Shown piece after piece: positions 37,011 through 47,391 of a stretch of DNA of 64,000 nucleotides. Under the pieces are notes generated by a model. That model was not told the DNA's origin. It saw nothing but the letters and a program-made list of their open reading frames with translations, and did no database searches. Source of the stretch: Mycobacterium triplex. GTDB taxonomy: Bacteria > Actinomycetota > Actinomycetes > Mycobacteriales > Mycobacteriaceae. Each line of letters begins with the position of its first letter. The first letter of the stretch is position 1. The position numbers and the translations under genes were made by a program. The stretch is from NCBI RefSeq assembly GCF_000689255.1, contig NZ_HG964446.1, positions 2,822,854 to 2,886,853 on the forward strand, given 5' to 3'.

Positions 37011-37750
37011 TTGGTCCGCCTTTGCAGCTTCAGCGTGATCGTGCCGAAGACCAGCACCATGCCGATGCACCAGGCCAGGCAGGCCGTCAGGTTGCCGGTC
37101 GGCACATGCCCGGTGGCGAGGCCGCGCAGTGTTTCGGCGGCCTGAGACACGGGCTGGTCGCGCACATACGGCCGCAGCCAGCCGGGAAAGGTCTTCTCGG
37201 GCGCTATTCCGGTGGACAACATGAACAGCAGCACCTGCGGGACGAACAGCAGCGGGGTGACGGCCTGCAAACTGCTCGCACCCGACCCCAGCGCGTCAGC
37301 GCCCAGAGCAACGGCCAGGCACAGCAGCAGCGCCATCGACACGAAGGCCAGCCCATAGCCCAGCCCGCCGGTCATCCGGAACCCGAACCCGTAGCCCGCG
37401 ACGATCGCCACGGCGAGTGCCATCGCGGCCCGCATCAGGGTGGCCACAATGCGGGCGATCACGGGGGCAGCCGTAGAGATCGGCAGCGTCGCGAAGCGTT
37501 CGCCGACCGCGGTCAGGCGGTCACGCGCCGCGCGGTCCGCGGTCAGCAATCCGACGAATACGACCGACTGGACGACCACCGCGGGTACCAAATACTGCGA
37601 ATAACTGATGTGACCGGTGTCGACCAGGCCGTGCAGTGCCACGCTGAAGCCGGCCAGGTATGCGACGGGGGAGAGCACCTCGAATATCAGCCCGCCGTCG
37701 CGGGCCGCGCCCATCAGCGAACGTTCGGTCAGGGCCCCCAGGGCGCTCAT
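37007..37750 (-). CDS. drrB: ABC-2 type permease, DrrB-like
   Basis: A 247-residue permease with about six hydrophobic spans and the family segment FPGWLRPYVRDQPVSQAAETLRG near the C-terminus. The ATG at 37750 overlaps the ATPase stop by 4 nt (ATGA) and its own stop overlaps the DrrC-like start, so all three genes are translationally coupled. It should pair with the DrrC-like permease to form the channel of an export ABC transporter in the plasma membrane. Confidence 0.8.
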   Translation of the reverse strand: MSALGALTERSLMGAARDGGLIFEVLSPVAYLAGFSVALHGLVDTGHISYSQYLVPAVVVQSVVFVGLLTADRAARDRLTAVGERFATLPISTAAPVIARIVATLMRAAMALAVAIVAGYGFGFRMTGGLGYGLAFVSMALLLCLAVALGADALGSGASSLQAVTPLLFVPQVLLFMLSTGIAPEKTFPGWLRPYVRDQPVSQAAETLRGLATGHVPTGNLTACLAWCIGMVLVFGTITLKLQRRTK

Positions 37751-38694
37751 GATTGGGTGACGGTGCGTTCGGTGATGTGCAGGAACGCTTCGTCCAAGGA
37801 CGGTTTGCGCAGCGAGATGTCCATCAGCTCGATGCCGAGCGCGTCGACGCGGCGGAACACCTCGCTGAGGGTGGCGACTCCGTCGGGTGCCAGCACCGAC
37901 ACCGAGTTCGTGTCGGCGTCGACGTCGATTCCGTGCAGGCCGGTCAACGCCGCCGCGACTTGGGTGAGGTCGGCCGGATTGGCCGGGGTGACCTGGCAGT
38001 AGCCCGCACCCGCCCGGCGCTTGAGCTCCTCGGCGGTGCCGCTGGCGATTACCTGGCCTTGGTCGATCACGACGACCGAGTCGCTGAGCAGGTCGGCTTC
38101 TTCCAGATATTGCGTGGTCAGCAGGACGGTAACGCCCTGCAGGGCCATCGAGCTGACCAGAGACCACAAGGCGCGGCGACTGCGCGGGTCCAGTCCGATG
38201 GTTGGCTCGTCGAGGAACAGCACTTCGGGCAGCACCACCAGCGCGATGGCGAGGTCGACGCGCCGCCGCATGCCCCCGGAGTACGTGGACGCCCTGCGGT
38301 GAGCGGCGTCGGTGAGTTCGAATTGCTCGATCAGCTCGTCGGCGCGGGCCTTCGCCTGCTTGCGGCCCAGCCCGCGCAGCCGGCCGAACAGCACCAGGTT
38401 CTCCCAGCCGTTGAGCAGCGGGTCCATCGCGCTGAACTGCCCGGCCATGCCGATGCTGGCACGCACCTGGGCGGGCTCGCTGAGGATGTCGTAGCCGTTG
38501 ACGCGCGCGCGGCCCGCGTCCGGGCGGATCAGCGTCGACAAGATGTTGATGGTGGTCGTCTTGCCGGCGCCGTTGTGCCCGAGCACGCCGCACACCGTCC
38601 CGGTCGGAACGGAGAAACTCACGCCACGCAGCGCGGGCGTGGCGTTTCCGAAAGTCTTCGTCAGGCCATCAACCTCTATTGCATGCGGGCTCAC
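37747..38694 (-). CDS. drrA: ABC exporter ATPase, DrrA-like
   Basis: A 315-residue nucleotide-binding protein. Walker A GHNGAGKTT is at 39-47, the Q-loop is GQFS near 86, the signature YSGGM at 138-142 is followed by Walker B VLFLDEP. A C-terminal domain of about 90 residues (SLDEAFLHITE near the end) is typical of daunorubicin-resistance-type ATPases. The GTG at 38694 is the first codon that gives a normal ABC start (SPHAIEVDGLTKTF); the longer open frame upstream is not family-like. It leads the drrABC-like operon and is divergent from an FkbM gene across 263 bp. Confidence 0.85.
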   Translation of the reverse strand: MSPHAIEVDGLTKTFGNATPALRGVSFSVPTGTVCGVLGHNGAGKTTTINILSTLIRPDAGRARVNGYDILSEPAQVRASIGMAGQFSAMDPLLNGWENLVLFGRLRGLGRKQAKARADELIEQFELTDAAHRRASTYSGGMRRRVDLAIALVVLPEVLFLDEPTIGLDPRSRRALWSLVSSMALQGVTVLLTTQYLEEADLLSDSVVVIDQGQVIASGTAEELKRRAGAGYCQVTPANPADLTQVAAALTGLHGIDVDADTNSVSVLAPDGVATLSEVFRRVDALGIELMDISLRKPSLDEAFLHITERTVTQS

Positions 38695-38957
38695 ACAAGG
38701 GAGTATTTCATGGTGGGTGCCGGTAGTTGGCCGTAATAGCCGGACATGACACCATCGGGGAGCGCTGCGGGCCTGCTGCGCTGCGGCGACAGCGGGGATG
38801 GGGTGACGGGAAAGTGCACCCTCAGAGCAACTTTGGTGATGCGGCAGGTGCGCTGGCGGTCTGCAAGGCTGAACTGCGTCGCCTGGGAAAGCGGATCGCC
38901 GGACCGTGATGCCTTCGGGCTCTATCCTCAAGTGACGCGGAATCGGTTGGAGGGACG

Positions 38958-39776
38958 ATGCAATTTCTCGATCATGCGAATGCGTTGGTCGATGTGCTGA
39001 GGCTTCGTTCGCTGAATCGACGCGGAAAACCGCTGCGTATCAAGGTCGATGGGGAAACTTACTATCTGAACTCCGAGCCGACCGCGCTGTATCACGCGCG
39101 CAACTCGATGTCGAAGCTGGTGCGGATGGTCGGGTTGCTCAGCGACGCCAGGTCGATATTCGACGTGGGTGCAAATTGCGGGATCTTCGCGGCGCTGTGC
39201 GCCCGGAAGTTTCCAGAGGCAACCATCCACGCCTTCGAGCCGGCCAAGGGGCTGCAACCGATCCTCGCGCTCAACTGCGCGGCACCCAACATCACGGTGC
39301 ACGAATTGGGGGTGGGCGAGCGGGATGAGGTCGCCACACTCTACGTGAATCCCCAGTCGCAGCAGACCAACAGCCTCCAAATCTCCGCCGTCACAGCGTT
39401 CCTCGATTCCACCAAGATCGAGGAGGAGACGATTCGGTGCGTGTCGGTTGATTCGTTCATGGCCGAACACGCGATCCCTCCGCTCGATGTACTCAAGGTC
39501 GACGTACAAGGACTCGAAGGCGCCGTGCTGCGCGGCGCCCGAGCCTCACTGCAGAGCGTGCAGTATCTCTTCCTCGAGGTGACTTGGCTCGATCTCGAGG
39601 GGGTGCAACGTATTCTGCCTGCGGCCGAGCACTACGGCTTCAGATACGTCGCGGTGGTCAACGAGGTCTACACGGGCGCCGATCTGCTGTTCACGCGTGA
39701 GCCGCTCACGGCCGAAGTGCCCAACGTGCTGCGCTTTCCCCTAGGCCCCGAATCGGCCGGGCAGCAGTGGTTCTAG
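38958..39776 (+). CDS. FkbM-family methyltransferase, possible GPL methyltransferase
   Basis: A 272-residue FkbM enzyme with SIFDVGANCGIFAAL as motif I, IHAFEPAKGLQPIL after it, VSVDSFMAEH, and the hallmark DVLKVDVQGLEGAVLRGA. The ATG at 38958 follows ggttggaggg closely. The gene sits between the DrrA-like gene and the end of the mmpL operon, and converges on the mmpL4b gene with a 78-bp gap. Some GPL loci carry an FkbM-type fatty-acyl O-methyltransferase (Fmt), so this is a candidate for it, but four FkbM genes in this window compete for that role. Confidence 0.8.
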   Translation: MQFLDHANALVDVLRLRSLNRRGKPLRIKVDGETYYLNSEPTALYHARNSMSKLVRMVGLLSDARSIFDVGANCGIFAALCARKFPEATIHAFEPAKGLQPILALNCAAPNITVHELGVGERDEVATLYVNPQSQQTNSLQISAVTAFLDSTKIEEETIRCVSVDSFMAEHAIPPLDVLKVDVQGLEGAVLRGARASLQSVQYLFLEVTWLDLEGVQRILPAAEHYGFRYVAVVNEVYTGADLLFTREPLTAEVPNVLRFPLGPESAGQQWF

Positions 39777-39854
39777 TGACCGCGTCTGAACCACGCCGGG
39801 TCGCGAGCTCTGCCTGGTCGACTCGAATGACCCTGTAGGCCAAGATGATTCAGG

Positions 39855-42791
39855 CTAGACCGACTGCCTGGGGATCTCGGCCGTGGGCGCGTCGTCCGGG
39901 TGCTCCTGGCCCAGCAAAGCGCGCACCAGCGGACGCGGACCTTCCGGCCGCAGCATTGAACTGGCCGGGCGCGGACGAACCACCTGCGGCCACCAGAACC
40001 AACGTCCGAGGATAGCGGCGATGGTAGGCGTCATGAACGAGCGCACGATCAACGTGTCGAACAACAGACCCAGGCCGATCGTCGTACCGACCTGACCGAT
40101 GATGCGCAAGTCGCTGGTCGCCATCGAGGCCATCGTGAAAGCGAACACCAGACCGGCGTTGGTCACGACCTTGCCGGTGCCGCCCATTGCCCGAATGATG
40201 CCGGTGTTGATACCCGCGCCTATTTCTTCTTTCATCCGGGATACCAGCAGCAGGTTGTAGTCAGATCCCACGGCTAGTAGCACGATCACCGACATCGGCA
40301 GGACCATCCAATACAGCTTGATGCCCAGAATGTACTGCCAGATCAGCACCGAAAGCCCGAACGATGAGCCCAGCGAAAGTGCCACCGTGCCGACGATCAC
40401 CAGCGCGGCCACGAAACTTCGCGTGATGATGAGCATGATCGTGAAAATCAGGCAGAGCGCGCCTATTCCCGCGATCAACAGATCGAATTTCGACCCGTCT
40501 TTGAAGTCCTTGAAGGTCGACGCGGTGCCGGCCAGATAGATCTTGGCGTCTTCCAGCGGCGTCGTCTTGAGTGCCTCTTCGGCCGCCGTCTTGATCTTGT
40601 CGACCCGGTCCACACTTTCGGGGGTCGCCGGGTCGCCCTTGTGGGAAATGATGAACCGCGCCGCTTTCCCGTCGGGTGACAAGAACTGATTCATTGCCTT
40701 CTGGAAGTCCGCGTTTTTGAAGATCTCCGGCGGCAGATAGAAGGAATCGTCGTTCTTCGAGTTGTCGAACGCCTGACCCATCGTGGTCGCGTCTTTGTTG
40801 TCGACGTTGACCTGGCCGATGATCCCGGACATCGTGCTGTGCATCGTCAGCGTCGTCGTCTTGAAAAACTGCATAGACGCGAGCAGCTGCGGGTACTGCT
40901 CGAGTAGTTGCGGCAGCAGCACATCCATCTTGTGGAGATCGATCAGCAGGTCCCCGAGTTTGTCGCTCAGCTCGTCGACCCCGTCGAGAGTGTCAAAGAT
41001 CGACCTCAAGGCCCAGCAGATGGGGATATCGAAGCAGTGCTTTTCCCAGTAGAAATAGCTCTTGATCGGTCTGAGGAAATCTTCAAAGTCCGCGAAGTGA
41101 TTTCTCAACTCATACAAGAGTTGGGTCATGTCGTAGGTCTTGGTGATCGACTCGTGGGTTAGAGCGGTGAGTTGCTTCTGAAGTTCGTAAAGGCGCTTCA
41201 TCGACGCGATCTGGATGTCCATGATGCGGACCTGCTCGAGCATGTCGTCCATGCGAGCCTTCATGTATTTGATGTTTTGTGACTGGGCCGAGTTCTGCAT
41301 GGCCAGCATGAAGGGGATCGAGGTGTGCTCGATCGGCGTCCCCTCGGGCCGGGTTATGCCCTGAACCCGGGCAATTCCGGGAATTTTGAAAATGGCCCTG
41401 GCCAGCCGGTGCAGCACGATGAAATCGGCCGGATTGCGCATGTCGTGATCGGATTCGATCATCAGAATTTCCGGCAGCATCCGCGCCTGGGAGAAGTGCC
41501 GGTCGGCGGCGGCATAGCCGATGTTCGCCGGGATGTCGTCGGGCATGTAGAGCCGGTTGTTGTAGCTGGTCTGATAACCCGGCAGGGTGACCAATCCGAC
41601 CAGCGCGACGGCGATGGTCGCGACGAGGATGGGCACCGGCCAGCGGACGATTGCCGTGCCGATGCGCCGCCACCGACCGAACCGGATGGCTCGCGTGGGA
41701 TCGAGCAGCCCGAAGCGGCCCCCGACGGTAAGGACGGCCGGAACCAGCGTCAGCGCGATCACGACGGAAATGACCAAGCCGATGGCGCACGGCACGCCCA
41801 TGGTCTGGAAGATGGGCATCCTGGTGAAGCTCAGACACAACATCGCTCCGGCGATCGTCAAACCGGAACCCAAGACAACGGGGACGACCCCGCGGAAGGT
41901 GTTGTAGTACGCGGTTTCTCGGTCCTCACCGGCCTGACGCGACTCTTGGTACCGACCGAAGAAGAAGATCCCGTAGTCGGTTCCGGCCGCCATCGCGAGC
42001 GCCACCAACAGGTTGACGGCAAATGTCGACAGTTGCACGAGGCTGTGGTCGCCGAGGAAGGCGACTATTCCCCTGGCCGCGAGCACCTCGACCCCGACGG
42101 TGATCAACAACAGGATCACCGTGATGATCGACCGATAGACGAACAGCAACACCACGAAAATGATCACCGCGCCGACCGCGGTCATCTTCAGAATCGATCT
42201 GTCACCGGCCTCCTGCATGTCCGAGAACAGTGCCGACGGACCGGTGACATAAGCCTTGATGCCCTGGGGTGGCGGGTTTTTCGCGATGATGTCCCGGACG
42301 GAAGCAATGGAGTTTTGGCCCTGCGTCGTGCCCTGGTTACCGGCCAGGTTCATCTGGACGTACACGGCCTTACTGTCGGCGCTTTGTGCGCCCGCCGCGG
42401 TGAGCCGATCGCCCCACAAATCCTGAACGTGCTCAACATGTTTCGTGTCGGCCTTCAACAGGCGCATCAATTTGTCGTAGTACTTGTGCGCGCCGTCTCC
42501 GAGCTCGTTCTGCCCTTCGAGCACCAACATCACGAAGCTGTCCGAGTCGGACTCCTTGAAGACCTTGCCCATCCGCATCATGGCCTGCACCGCCGGCGCA
42601 TCTTGCGGCGCCAACGGCACCGAGTGCTCCCGGCCCACCCGCTCAAGGGACGGAACCGCGAAGGTCACCAACAGCGTCAGCGCTATCCAGCCGAGGATGA
42701 AGACCACCGACAAATTGCGCAGCGTTCTGGCGACGAATGGCTTCTGGACCGGAGTTTCGGCGCGTTGGGTGGCTATCGGTTCCGTGGTCAT
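39855..42791 (-). CDS. mmpL4b: MmpL4b-type RND lipid transporter
   Basis: A 978-residue MmpL protein with about 12 membrane spans: one near residues 30-50, two clusters of five to six, and a large loop after each first span. The proton-relay motifs [14 protein letters not shown] and [12 protein letters not shown], with the conserved Asp-Tyr pairs, lie in the two membrane halves. It is the last gene of mmpS4-mmpL4a-mmpL4b, 7 bp after mmpL4a. In GPL-forming mycobacteria this pair of MmpL proteins is required to move GPL across the inner membrane. Position next to mps1 supports that job. Confidence 0.92.
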   Translation of the reverse strand: MTTEPIATQRAETPVQKPFVARTLRNLSVVFILGWIALTLLVTFAVPSLERVGREHSVPLAPQDAPAVQAMMRMGKVFKESDSDSFVMLVLEGQNELGDGAHKYYDKLMRLLKADTKHVEHVQDLWGDRLTAAGAQSADSKAVYVQMNLAGNQGTTQGQNSIASVRDIIAKNPPPQGIKAYVTGPSALFSDMQEAGDRSILKMTAVGAVIIFVVLLFVYRSIITVILLLITVGVEVLAARGIVAFLGDHSLVQLSTFAVNLLVALAMAAGTDYGIFFFGRYQESRQAGEDRETAYYNTFRGVVPVVLGSGLTIAGAMLCLSFTRMPIFQTMGVPCAIGLVISVVIALTLVPAVLTVGGRFGLLDPTRAIRFGRWRRIGTAIVRWPVPILVATIAVALVGLVTLPGYQTSYNNRLYMPDDIPANIGYAAADRHFSQARMLPEILMIESDHDMRNPADFIVLHRLARAIFKIPGIARVQGITRPEGTPIEHTSIPFMLAMQNSAQSQNIKYMKARMDDMLEQVRIMDIQIASMKRLYELQKQLTALTHESITKTYDMTQLLYELRNHFADFEDFLRPIKSYFYWEKHCFDIPICWALRSIFDTLDGVDELSDKLGDLLIDLHKMDVLLPQLLEQYPQLLASMQFFKTTTLTMHSTMSGIIGQVNVDNKDATTMGQAFDNSKNDDSFYLPPEIFKNADFQKAMNQFLSPDGKAARFIISHKGDPATPESVDRVDKIKTAAEEALKTTPLEDAKIYLAGTASTFKDFKDGSKFDLLIAGIGALCLIFTIMLIITRSFVAALVIVGTVALSLGSSFGLSVLIWQYILGIKLYWMVLPMSVIVLLAVGSDYNLLLVSRMKEEIGAGINTGIIRAMGGTGKVVTNAGLVFAFTMASMATSDLRIIGQVGTTIGLGLLFDTLIVRSFMTPTIAAILGRWFWWPQVVRPRPASSMLRPEGPRPLVRALLGQEHPDDAPTAEIPRQSV

Positions 42792-42798
42792 CCGCGCC

Positions 42799-45693
42799 TC
42801 ACCGCGTTTCCTTCAGCAACAGGGAGCGCACCAACGGACGCGATCCCAATGGGCGCAGCATTTGGCTTGCGGGGCGAGTGCGCACTTGTTGCGGCCACCA
42901 GAACCATCGCCCGAGCAGCGCCGCGACGGACGGTGTCATGAAGGCGCGCACCACCAAGGTGTCGAAGAGCAGGCCCATCCCGATCGTGGTGCCCAGCTGG
43001 GCGATGCTGCGCAGGTCGCTGACCGCCATGGAAGCCATCGTGAATGCGAACACCAGGCCCGCGTTGGTGACGACCTTGCCGGTCCCTGCCATGGCCCGGA
43101 TGATGCCGGTGTGGATGCCGGCGGCCAATTCCTCTTTCATCCGGGAAACCAGCAGCAGGTTGTAGTCAGAACCCACCGCCAACAGCACGATCACCGACAT
43201 GGATAGCACGGTCCAGTGGATTTGCAGCCCCAGCAAATACTGCCAAACGAGGATGGACATTCCGAAGGAAGCGCCCAGTGAGAGCAAAACCGTACCCACG
43301 ATGACCAGCGCGGCAAGGAAACTCCGCGTCATGATCAGCATGATGATGAAAATGAGGCAGAGGGCGGCGACTCCGGCGATCAAGAGGTCGTATTTGGCAC
43401 CGTCGACCAAGTCCTTGACTACCGCGGCGGTTCCGGTCAGATAAATCTTCGCGTCTTCTAGGGGCGTGCCCTTGAGCGCCTCCTCTGCCGCCGTCCTGAT
43501 CGGTTCGACTCGCGAAAGGCCCTCGGGCGTGGCCGGGTCGCCCTTTTGCGAAATCAGCATGCGGGCGTTCTTTCCATCCGGCGACAGGAAGATCTTCATG
43601 ACCCGCTTGAAAGTGTCCGAGCCGTCAATAATGCTCGGCGGGATGTAGAAACTATCGTCGTTCTTGGAGGTGTCGAATGCTTGGCCCATGGCATTCGGGT
43701 TTTGGCCGCCGTTGACCTCCATCTGGCCGATGGTTCCTTCCATGGTGCTGTGCATTGTCAGCATCATGGTTCGCATGCTCTGCATGGTCTCGATCATTTG
43801 TGGGATTTGTACGAGGATCTGCGGTAAGAGCAGATCTAGCTTATCGAGGTCCGCCACCAACTCGGTGAATTTGTCATTGACCTCGTCGACGCCATCGACT
43901 GCGTCGAATACCGACCTGATTGCGTAGCAAACGGGAATATCATAACAATGCTTTTCCCAGTAGAAATAGCTGCGGAACGGTCTAAAGAAATCCTCGAAAT
44001 CCGAAACCCTGTTTCGCAACTCCGCAACGGCTTTTTGAATTTCATGCGTCTGGCCGACCATGTCATGGGTGGTGGCCGTGAGCTCTTTCATCAGGCCTAG
44101 CATGTGCTGCATCAGCGCGATCATCTTGGTCAGTTCTTCGGCCTGCTTCATCATGTCGTTCATGCGGTCTTTTTGGAACGCCATATTTGTCAGCTGAGAC
44201 GACTGCGACATGCTCATGATGTAGGGAATGCTGGTGTGCGCGAGCGGAGTTCCCTCCGGCCGAGTCACGCTCTGAACCGTCGACACGCCCGGCACCGCGA
44301 GGATGCCCTTGGCCAATTGGTTCAATACCAACATGTCGGTCGGGTTCCGCAAGTCGTGATCGGCTTCGACCAAAAGGATTTCCGGCATCATCATTCGCGA
44401 CTCGGGAAAATGTCGGGCCGCGGCCGCATTTCCGACGCTGGCGGGAATATCTTCGGGAATGAACTTCTGGTCGTCGTAACTCGGGTTGTATCCCGGGAGC
44501 GTCAGTAGCCCGACCAGGGCAACGGCCAATGTGGCTATGAAAATGGGCGCGGGCCAGCGAACGATCGCCGTGCCTATTCGCCGCCAACCGCGCACCTGGA
44601 GCTTCCGCTTCGGCTCGAACAGGCCGAACCGGCTTCCGACGGCAATCAACGCCGGCGTGAGTGTGAGAGCGACCAAGACCGCAACGGCGATACCCACGGC
44701 GTTGGGCAGGCCGAGTGGCTGGAAATAGGGGAGGCGAGTGAAGCTCAGGCAAAGAACGGCGCCGGCGATTGTCAGTCCGGAGGCCAACACAACCTTGGCG
44801 ACACTGCTGAAGGTGGTATAGAAAGCGGTTTCTTTGTCTTCGCCCGCCTGCCGGGCCTCCTGGTAGCGCCCGACGAAGAAAATTCCGTAGTCAGTCCCGG
44901 TGGCGATGACCGCGGCCACGAGCAGGTTGACTGCGAAGGTGGTGAGACCAATAACTCCGTTATAGGCGAGAAATGCCACCATTCCGCGGGAGACCGTCAA
45001 TTGCAGCCCGACCATCAGCAACAAAAGAATGACGGTGAAGATCGAACGATAGACGAGCAGCAACATGATGAAGATCACGGAAAGGCTCGCCAGCGTGACG
45101 GTAGTGACCGTCTCTTGGCCTGCTTGGTTCATGTCCGCCACGGTTGCGGCCGGGCCGGTGACGTAGACCTTGAGCCCGGGCGGCGCGGGCAATCCCGCCA
45201 CGATGCCTCGCACGGCCGCCACCGATGCGTCGCCCGCGGTCGCGCCCTGGCTACCGCCGAGGTTCAGTTGCACATAGGCGGCCTTGCCGTCGATGCTCTG
45301 CGCCGCGGCCGCCGTGACCGGGTCTCCCCAGAAGTTCTGGACATGCTGAACGTGTTTGGAATCGGCCTCGAGCCGGCGGACCAATTCGTCGTAGTACTTG
45401 TGATCCTCTTGGCCGAGGGCCCGGTTCGCCTCTAGGACAATCATCGCCAGGGCGCCGGAGTTGGATTCCTTGAAATCCTGGCCGAGGCGCGCCATCGCCT
45501 TGAAGGACGGTGCGTCGACGGGATTCAGCGATACCGAATGCTGTTGCTCGACAACCTCCAGTGGCGGGACGCCGACGGTGAAAAAGACCGCCAGACCCAG
45601 CCACGCCAGGATGATGAGTATCGAAAACCGGTGGATCGTCCGCGCTATGAAGGAATGCGCGGGCCGCTCCGTGCCCATGTTTTCGTCGCTCAT
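42799..45693 (-). CDS. mmpL4a: MmpL4a-type RND lipid transporter
   Basis: A 964-residue paralogue of the next gene with the same architecture. Relay motifs are [14 protein letters not shown] and [13 protein letters not shown] central loop contains [19 protein letters not shown], matching [19 protein letters not shown] in the 4b protein, which shows an old tandem duplication. The ATG at 45693 overlaps the mmpS4 stop by 4 nt. It probably acts together with MmpL4b and MmpS4 in GPL export. Confidence 0.92.
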   Translation of the reverse strand: MSDENMGTERPAHSFIARTIHRFSILIILAWLGLAVFFTVGVPPLEVVEQQHSVSLNPVDAPSFKAMARLGQDFKESNSGALAMIVLEANRALGQEDHKYYDELVRRLEADSKHVQHVQNFWGDPVTAAAAQSIDGKAAYVQLNLGGSQGATAGDASVAAVRGIVAGLPAPPGLKVYVTGPAATVADMNQAGQETVTTVTLASLSVIFIMLLLVYRSIFTVILLLLMVGLQLTVSRGMVAFLAYNGVIGLTTFAVNLLVAAVIATGTDYGIFFVGRYQEARQAGEDKETAFYTTFSSVAKVVLASGLTIAGAVLCLSFTRLPYFQPLGLPNAVGIAVAVLVALTLTPALIAVGSRFGLFEPKRKLQVRGWRRIGTAIVRWPAPIFIATLAVALVGLLTLPGYNPSYDDQKFIPEDIPASVGNAAAARHFPESRMMMPEILLVEADHDLRNPTDMLVLNQLAKGILAVPGVSTVQSVTRPEGTPLAHTSIPYIMSMSQSSQLTNMAFQKDRMNDMMKQAEELTKMIALMQHMLGLMKELTATTHDMVGQTHEIQKAVAELRNRVSDFEDFFRPFRSYFYWEKHCYDIPVCYAIRSVFDAVDGVDEVNDKFTELVADLDKLDLLLPQILVQIPQMIETMQSMRTMMLTMHSTMEGTIGQMEVNGGQNPNAMGQAFDTSKNDDSFYIPPSIIDGSDTFKRVMKIFLSPDGKNARMLISQKGDPATPEGLSRVEPIRTAAEEALKGTPLEDAKIYLTGTAAVVKDLVDGAKYDLLIAGVAALCLIFIIMLIMTRSFLAALVIVGTVLLSLGASFGMSILVWQYLLGLQIHWTVLSMSVIVLLAVGSDYNLLLVSRMKEELAAGIHTGIIRAMAGTGKVVTNAGLVFAFTMASMAVSDLRSIAQLGTTIGMGLLFDTLVVRAFMTPSVAALLGRWFWWPQQVRTRPASQMLRPLGSRPLVRSLLLKETR

Positions 45694-46283
45694 GCAGCCG
45701 TCAGCACGCAGTACGTGAAGGCGTTCACCTCGTGGGATACCTTCTCGGACTTGACGGTGCCGTCGACGATGATGCGGCAGCCGATGGTATCGGTATCACC
45801 TTGTGCCACCACGTTTCCCACGATTGACGGCAGGGTGGTCGACAGATCCATCGACCACGGCAGGGTGACGCCGTTGATGTGCTGCGGGTCGGCGTTGACG
45901 TCGAAATAGCTGATGTCGGCCACGGTCCCCGGCGCACCGAAGACCTCGTACTTCAAATGCTTGGGGTTGAACGGTTTGCTGTCTTTGACCCTGGTGTCGG
46001 CATAGGACTGGCGCTTCTCGGAGCCGAATATCCCATGCAGCCGCGAGACGGTGAATCCCCCGGCGGTGAGCACCGCCACGATGAGCAGTGGAATCCACAG
46101 CCGTCCCAGCAGCTTGATCACCCCGGCTCCGGGGTTGCGCCGGCGCTTTCGAGCTCCGTCGGGCTCTTGGGATCCGGGTGCTGACTGGCGACCGAACCGC
46201 CGCAGGCGGCCAGCGGGCTCGCTCACGCCCTGGCTGCCTTCGGTGGCGACGTCGGACCGGGCTCGAACATCGTGTTCGACCAC
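45690..46283 (-). CDS. mmpS4: MmpS4-type accessory protein of the MmpL transporter
   Basis: A 197-residue MmpS family protein. A basic cytoplasmic N-terminus precedes a single membrane span (about 61-80), then an extracytoplasmic beta-rich domain with [18 protein letters not shown] and [15 protein letters not shown], both typical of MmpS. A pair of cysteines in the C-terminal half may form a disulfide. The GTG at 46283 follows aaggggg; a later GTG (SEPAGRLRR, 46226) would give a more usual length. It is the first gene of the export operon and divergent to mbtH-mps1-mps2 across 833 bp. MmpS4 is known to assist GPL export in other mycobacteria. Confidence 0.9.
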   Translation of the reverse strand: MVEHDVRARSDVATEGSQGVSEPAGRLRRFGRQSAPGSQEPDGARKRRRNPGAGVIKLLGRLWIPLLIVAVLTAGGFTVSRLHGIFGSEKRQSYADTRVKDSKPFNPKHLKYEVFGAPGTVADISYFDVNADPQHINGVTLPWSMDLSTTLPSIVGNVVAQGDTDTIGCRIIVDGTVKSEKVSHEVNAFTYCVLTAA

Positions 46284-46482
46284 CGCACCCCCTTCAACCC
46301 GTTCACAGACTCGCTATCTCAACCGCTCGGACAGTACCCAAATCTCGATCGCATCACGCCAGACCTGCGGCGGTCGGCTCAGACGAGCGGCGTTCGGCGA
46401 GTGCAACCAGATCTTGATGAGTAAACCATGCCATTGGCCCCGACATCAGATCTTTGGAAACCCGATATGGGATCGTAACTCG

Positions 46483-46506
46483 TACCGTGTGCGTAAGAGC
46501 ACGGTA
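46483..46506. repeat. inverted repeat in the mmpS4-mbtH region
   Basis: TACCGTG (46483-46489) and CACGGTA (46500-46506) are a perfect 7-bp dyad with a 10-nt spacer. The left arm directly follows one of two copies of CGTAACTCG. This is compatible with a dimeric regulator site near the mmpS4 promoter. Confidence 0.45.
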
Positions 46507-46550
46507 GCAATGAGTGAAATCCGCCCCCGAAGCAGGTGTTGTATGCGTCA

Positions 46551-46579
46551 TTGTCCCGAGCAATGGTGATACATATTAC
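46551..46579 (+). promoter_or_regulatory. candidate promoter for mbtH-mps1-mps2
   Basis: A -35-like TTGTCC (46551-46556) and a -10-like TATTAC (46574-46579) are separated by exactly 17 bp. Each matches the housekeeping consensus at four of six positions. Transcripts from here would have a leader of roughly 530 nt before mbtH. A nearer promoter was not evident. Confidence 0.35.
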
Positions 46580-47116
46580 ATTATCGCGCGGTCTTGCGCG
46601 GAAGCGTCATCTACCGAACTGGGTCAGCCGAGGCCGCTGAGCGTGCGATTTGTCTGCGCCGGATCAACCAGTCCGGTGATCGGCGGAGCAGCCAAAGGGG
46701 AACGGTTCCCTCGCGCGGTCACACCGGCCCGCAGCTCCGCCAGCTACCGTGCCGTCCCGGCATTTGCTGGGGACGTCCGACGGTCGTTTCCGGTCTGATC
46801 TGCGGGTCCACGCCCGGGGGCGTGGGACGGTATTTCGGCGCGGCAACTAACGGGCAACGAGAGCGTAACTCGGTCGTATTCTGGCCGCCGGTACCGTACT
46901 CTTGGCGGGCGGCAGACAGCCCGTACCGTCGCTGCAGGTCACTGCACTCCGGGGTGCCAACGTCCGAGCGTTGCGCCCCGCGCCGAATTGCCAAGAGGTG
47001 TCACGAGTGCTTAGCAGATCACATCAGGAACTTTGTCGAAACCTCCGACCGAGCCTGTAGGCCTCCAGTATGGTTTGGAACGACCCCACCTATATCGAGA
47101 GAACGCCTGGAGAACT

Positions 47117-47347
47117 GTGAGCACGAATCCGTTCGACGACGATAATGGCAGTTTTTTCGTGTTGGTCAATGACGAGGAGCAACACAGCCTGTGGCCGACG
47201 TTCGCCGATGTCCCCGCTGGATGGCGGGTGGTATATGGCGAGGCGGACCGTGCGGCGTGTCTCGAGTACATCGAGCAGAACTGGCCCGATATCCGGCCGA
47301 AGAGTCTGCGCGAGCGGCTGGCAGCGGGTCGGAGTTTTGATAAGTAA
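47117..47347 (+). CDS. mbtH: MbtH-like protein
   Basis: A 76-residue MbtH-like protein, a small chaperone that binds and activates NRPS adenylation domains. The family signature [20 protein letters not shown] opens the protein; S-L-W-P and the W in PAGWRVVYG are conserved, as is WPDIRP at the end. The GTG at 47117 has ggag 4 nt upstream and gives the usual length; an upstream frame opening exists but is not family-like. It is 44 bp before mps1, which it should serve, and probably Mps2 as well. Confidence 0.93.
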   Translation: MSTNPFDDDNGSFFVLVNDEEQHSLWPTFADVPAGWRVVYGEADRAACLEYIEQNWPDIRPKSLRERLAAGRSFDK

Positions 47348-47391
47348 ACCGCCTGGGTATGGGGACTCGGGTGGAGCTTTGGGGGACTCAC

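Larger units (their letters stand above)
46284..47116. promoter_or_regulatory. divergent control region of the GPL core genes
   Basis: This is 833 bp between mmpS4 (minus) and mbtH (plus) with no gene I can support. It contains an inverted repeat (46483-46506), a plausible plus-strand promoter (46551-46579), and the 9-mer CGTAACTCG twice (46474-46482 and 46864-46872). The right end has a ggag ribosome site for mbtH. Its length is large for a promoter pair and suggests several regulator sites or a long 5' leader. Confidence 0.5.

Noticed and set aside
46354..46563. A 69-codon minus-strand frame in the mmpS4-mbtH gap
   Set aside because: No ribosome site or domain was convincing, and it covers the dyad and promoter-like signals. 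It could be a small protein but I cannot support it.
46594..47145. A 183-codon plus-strand frame ending inside mbtH
   Set aside because: Low-complexity composition and overlap with the MbtH start in another frame; no known domain.
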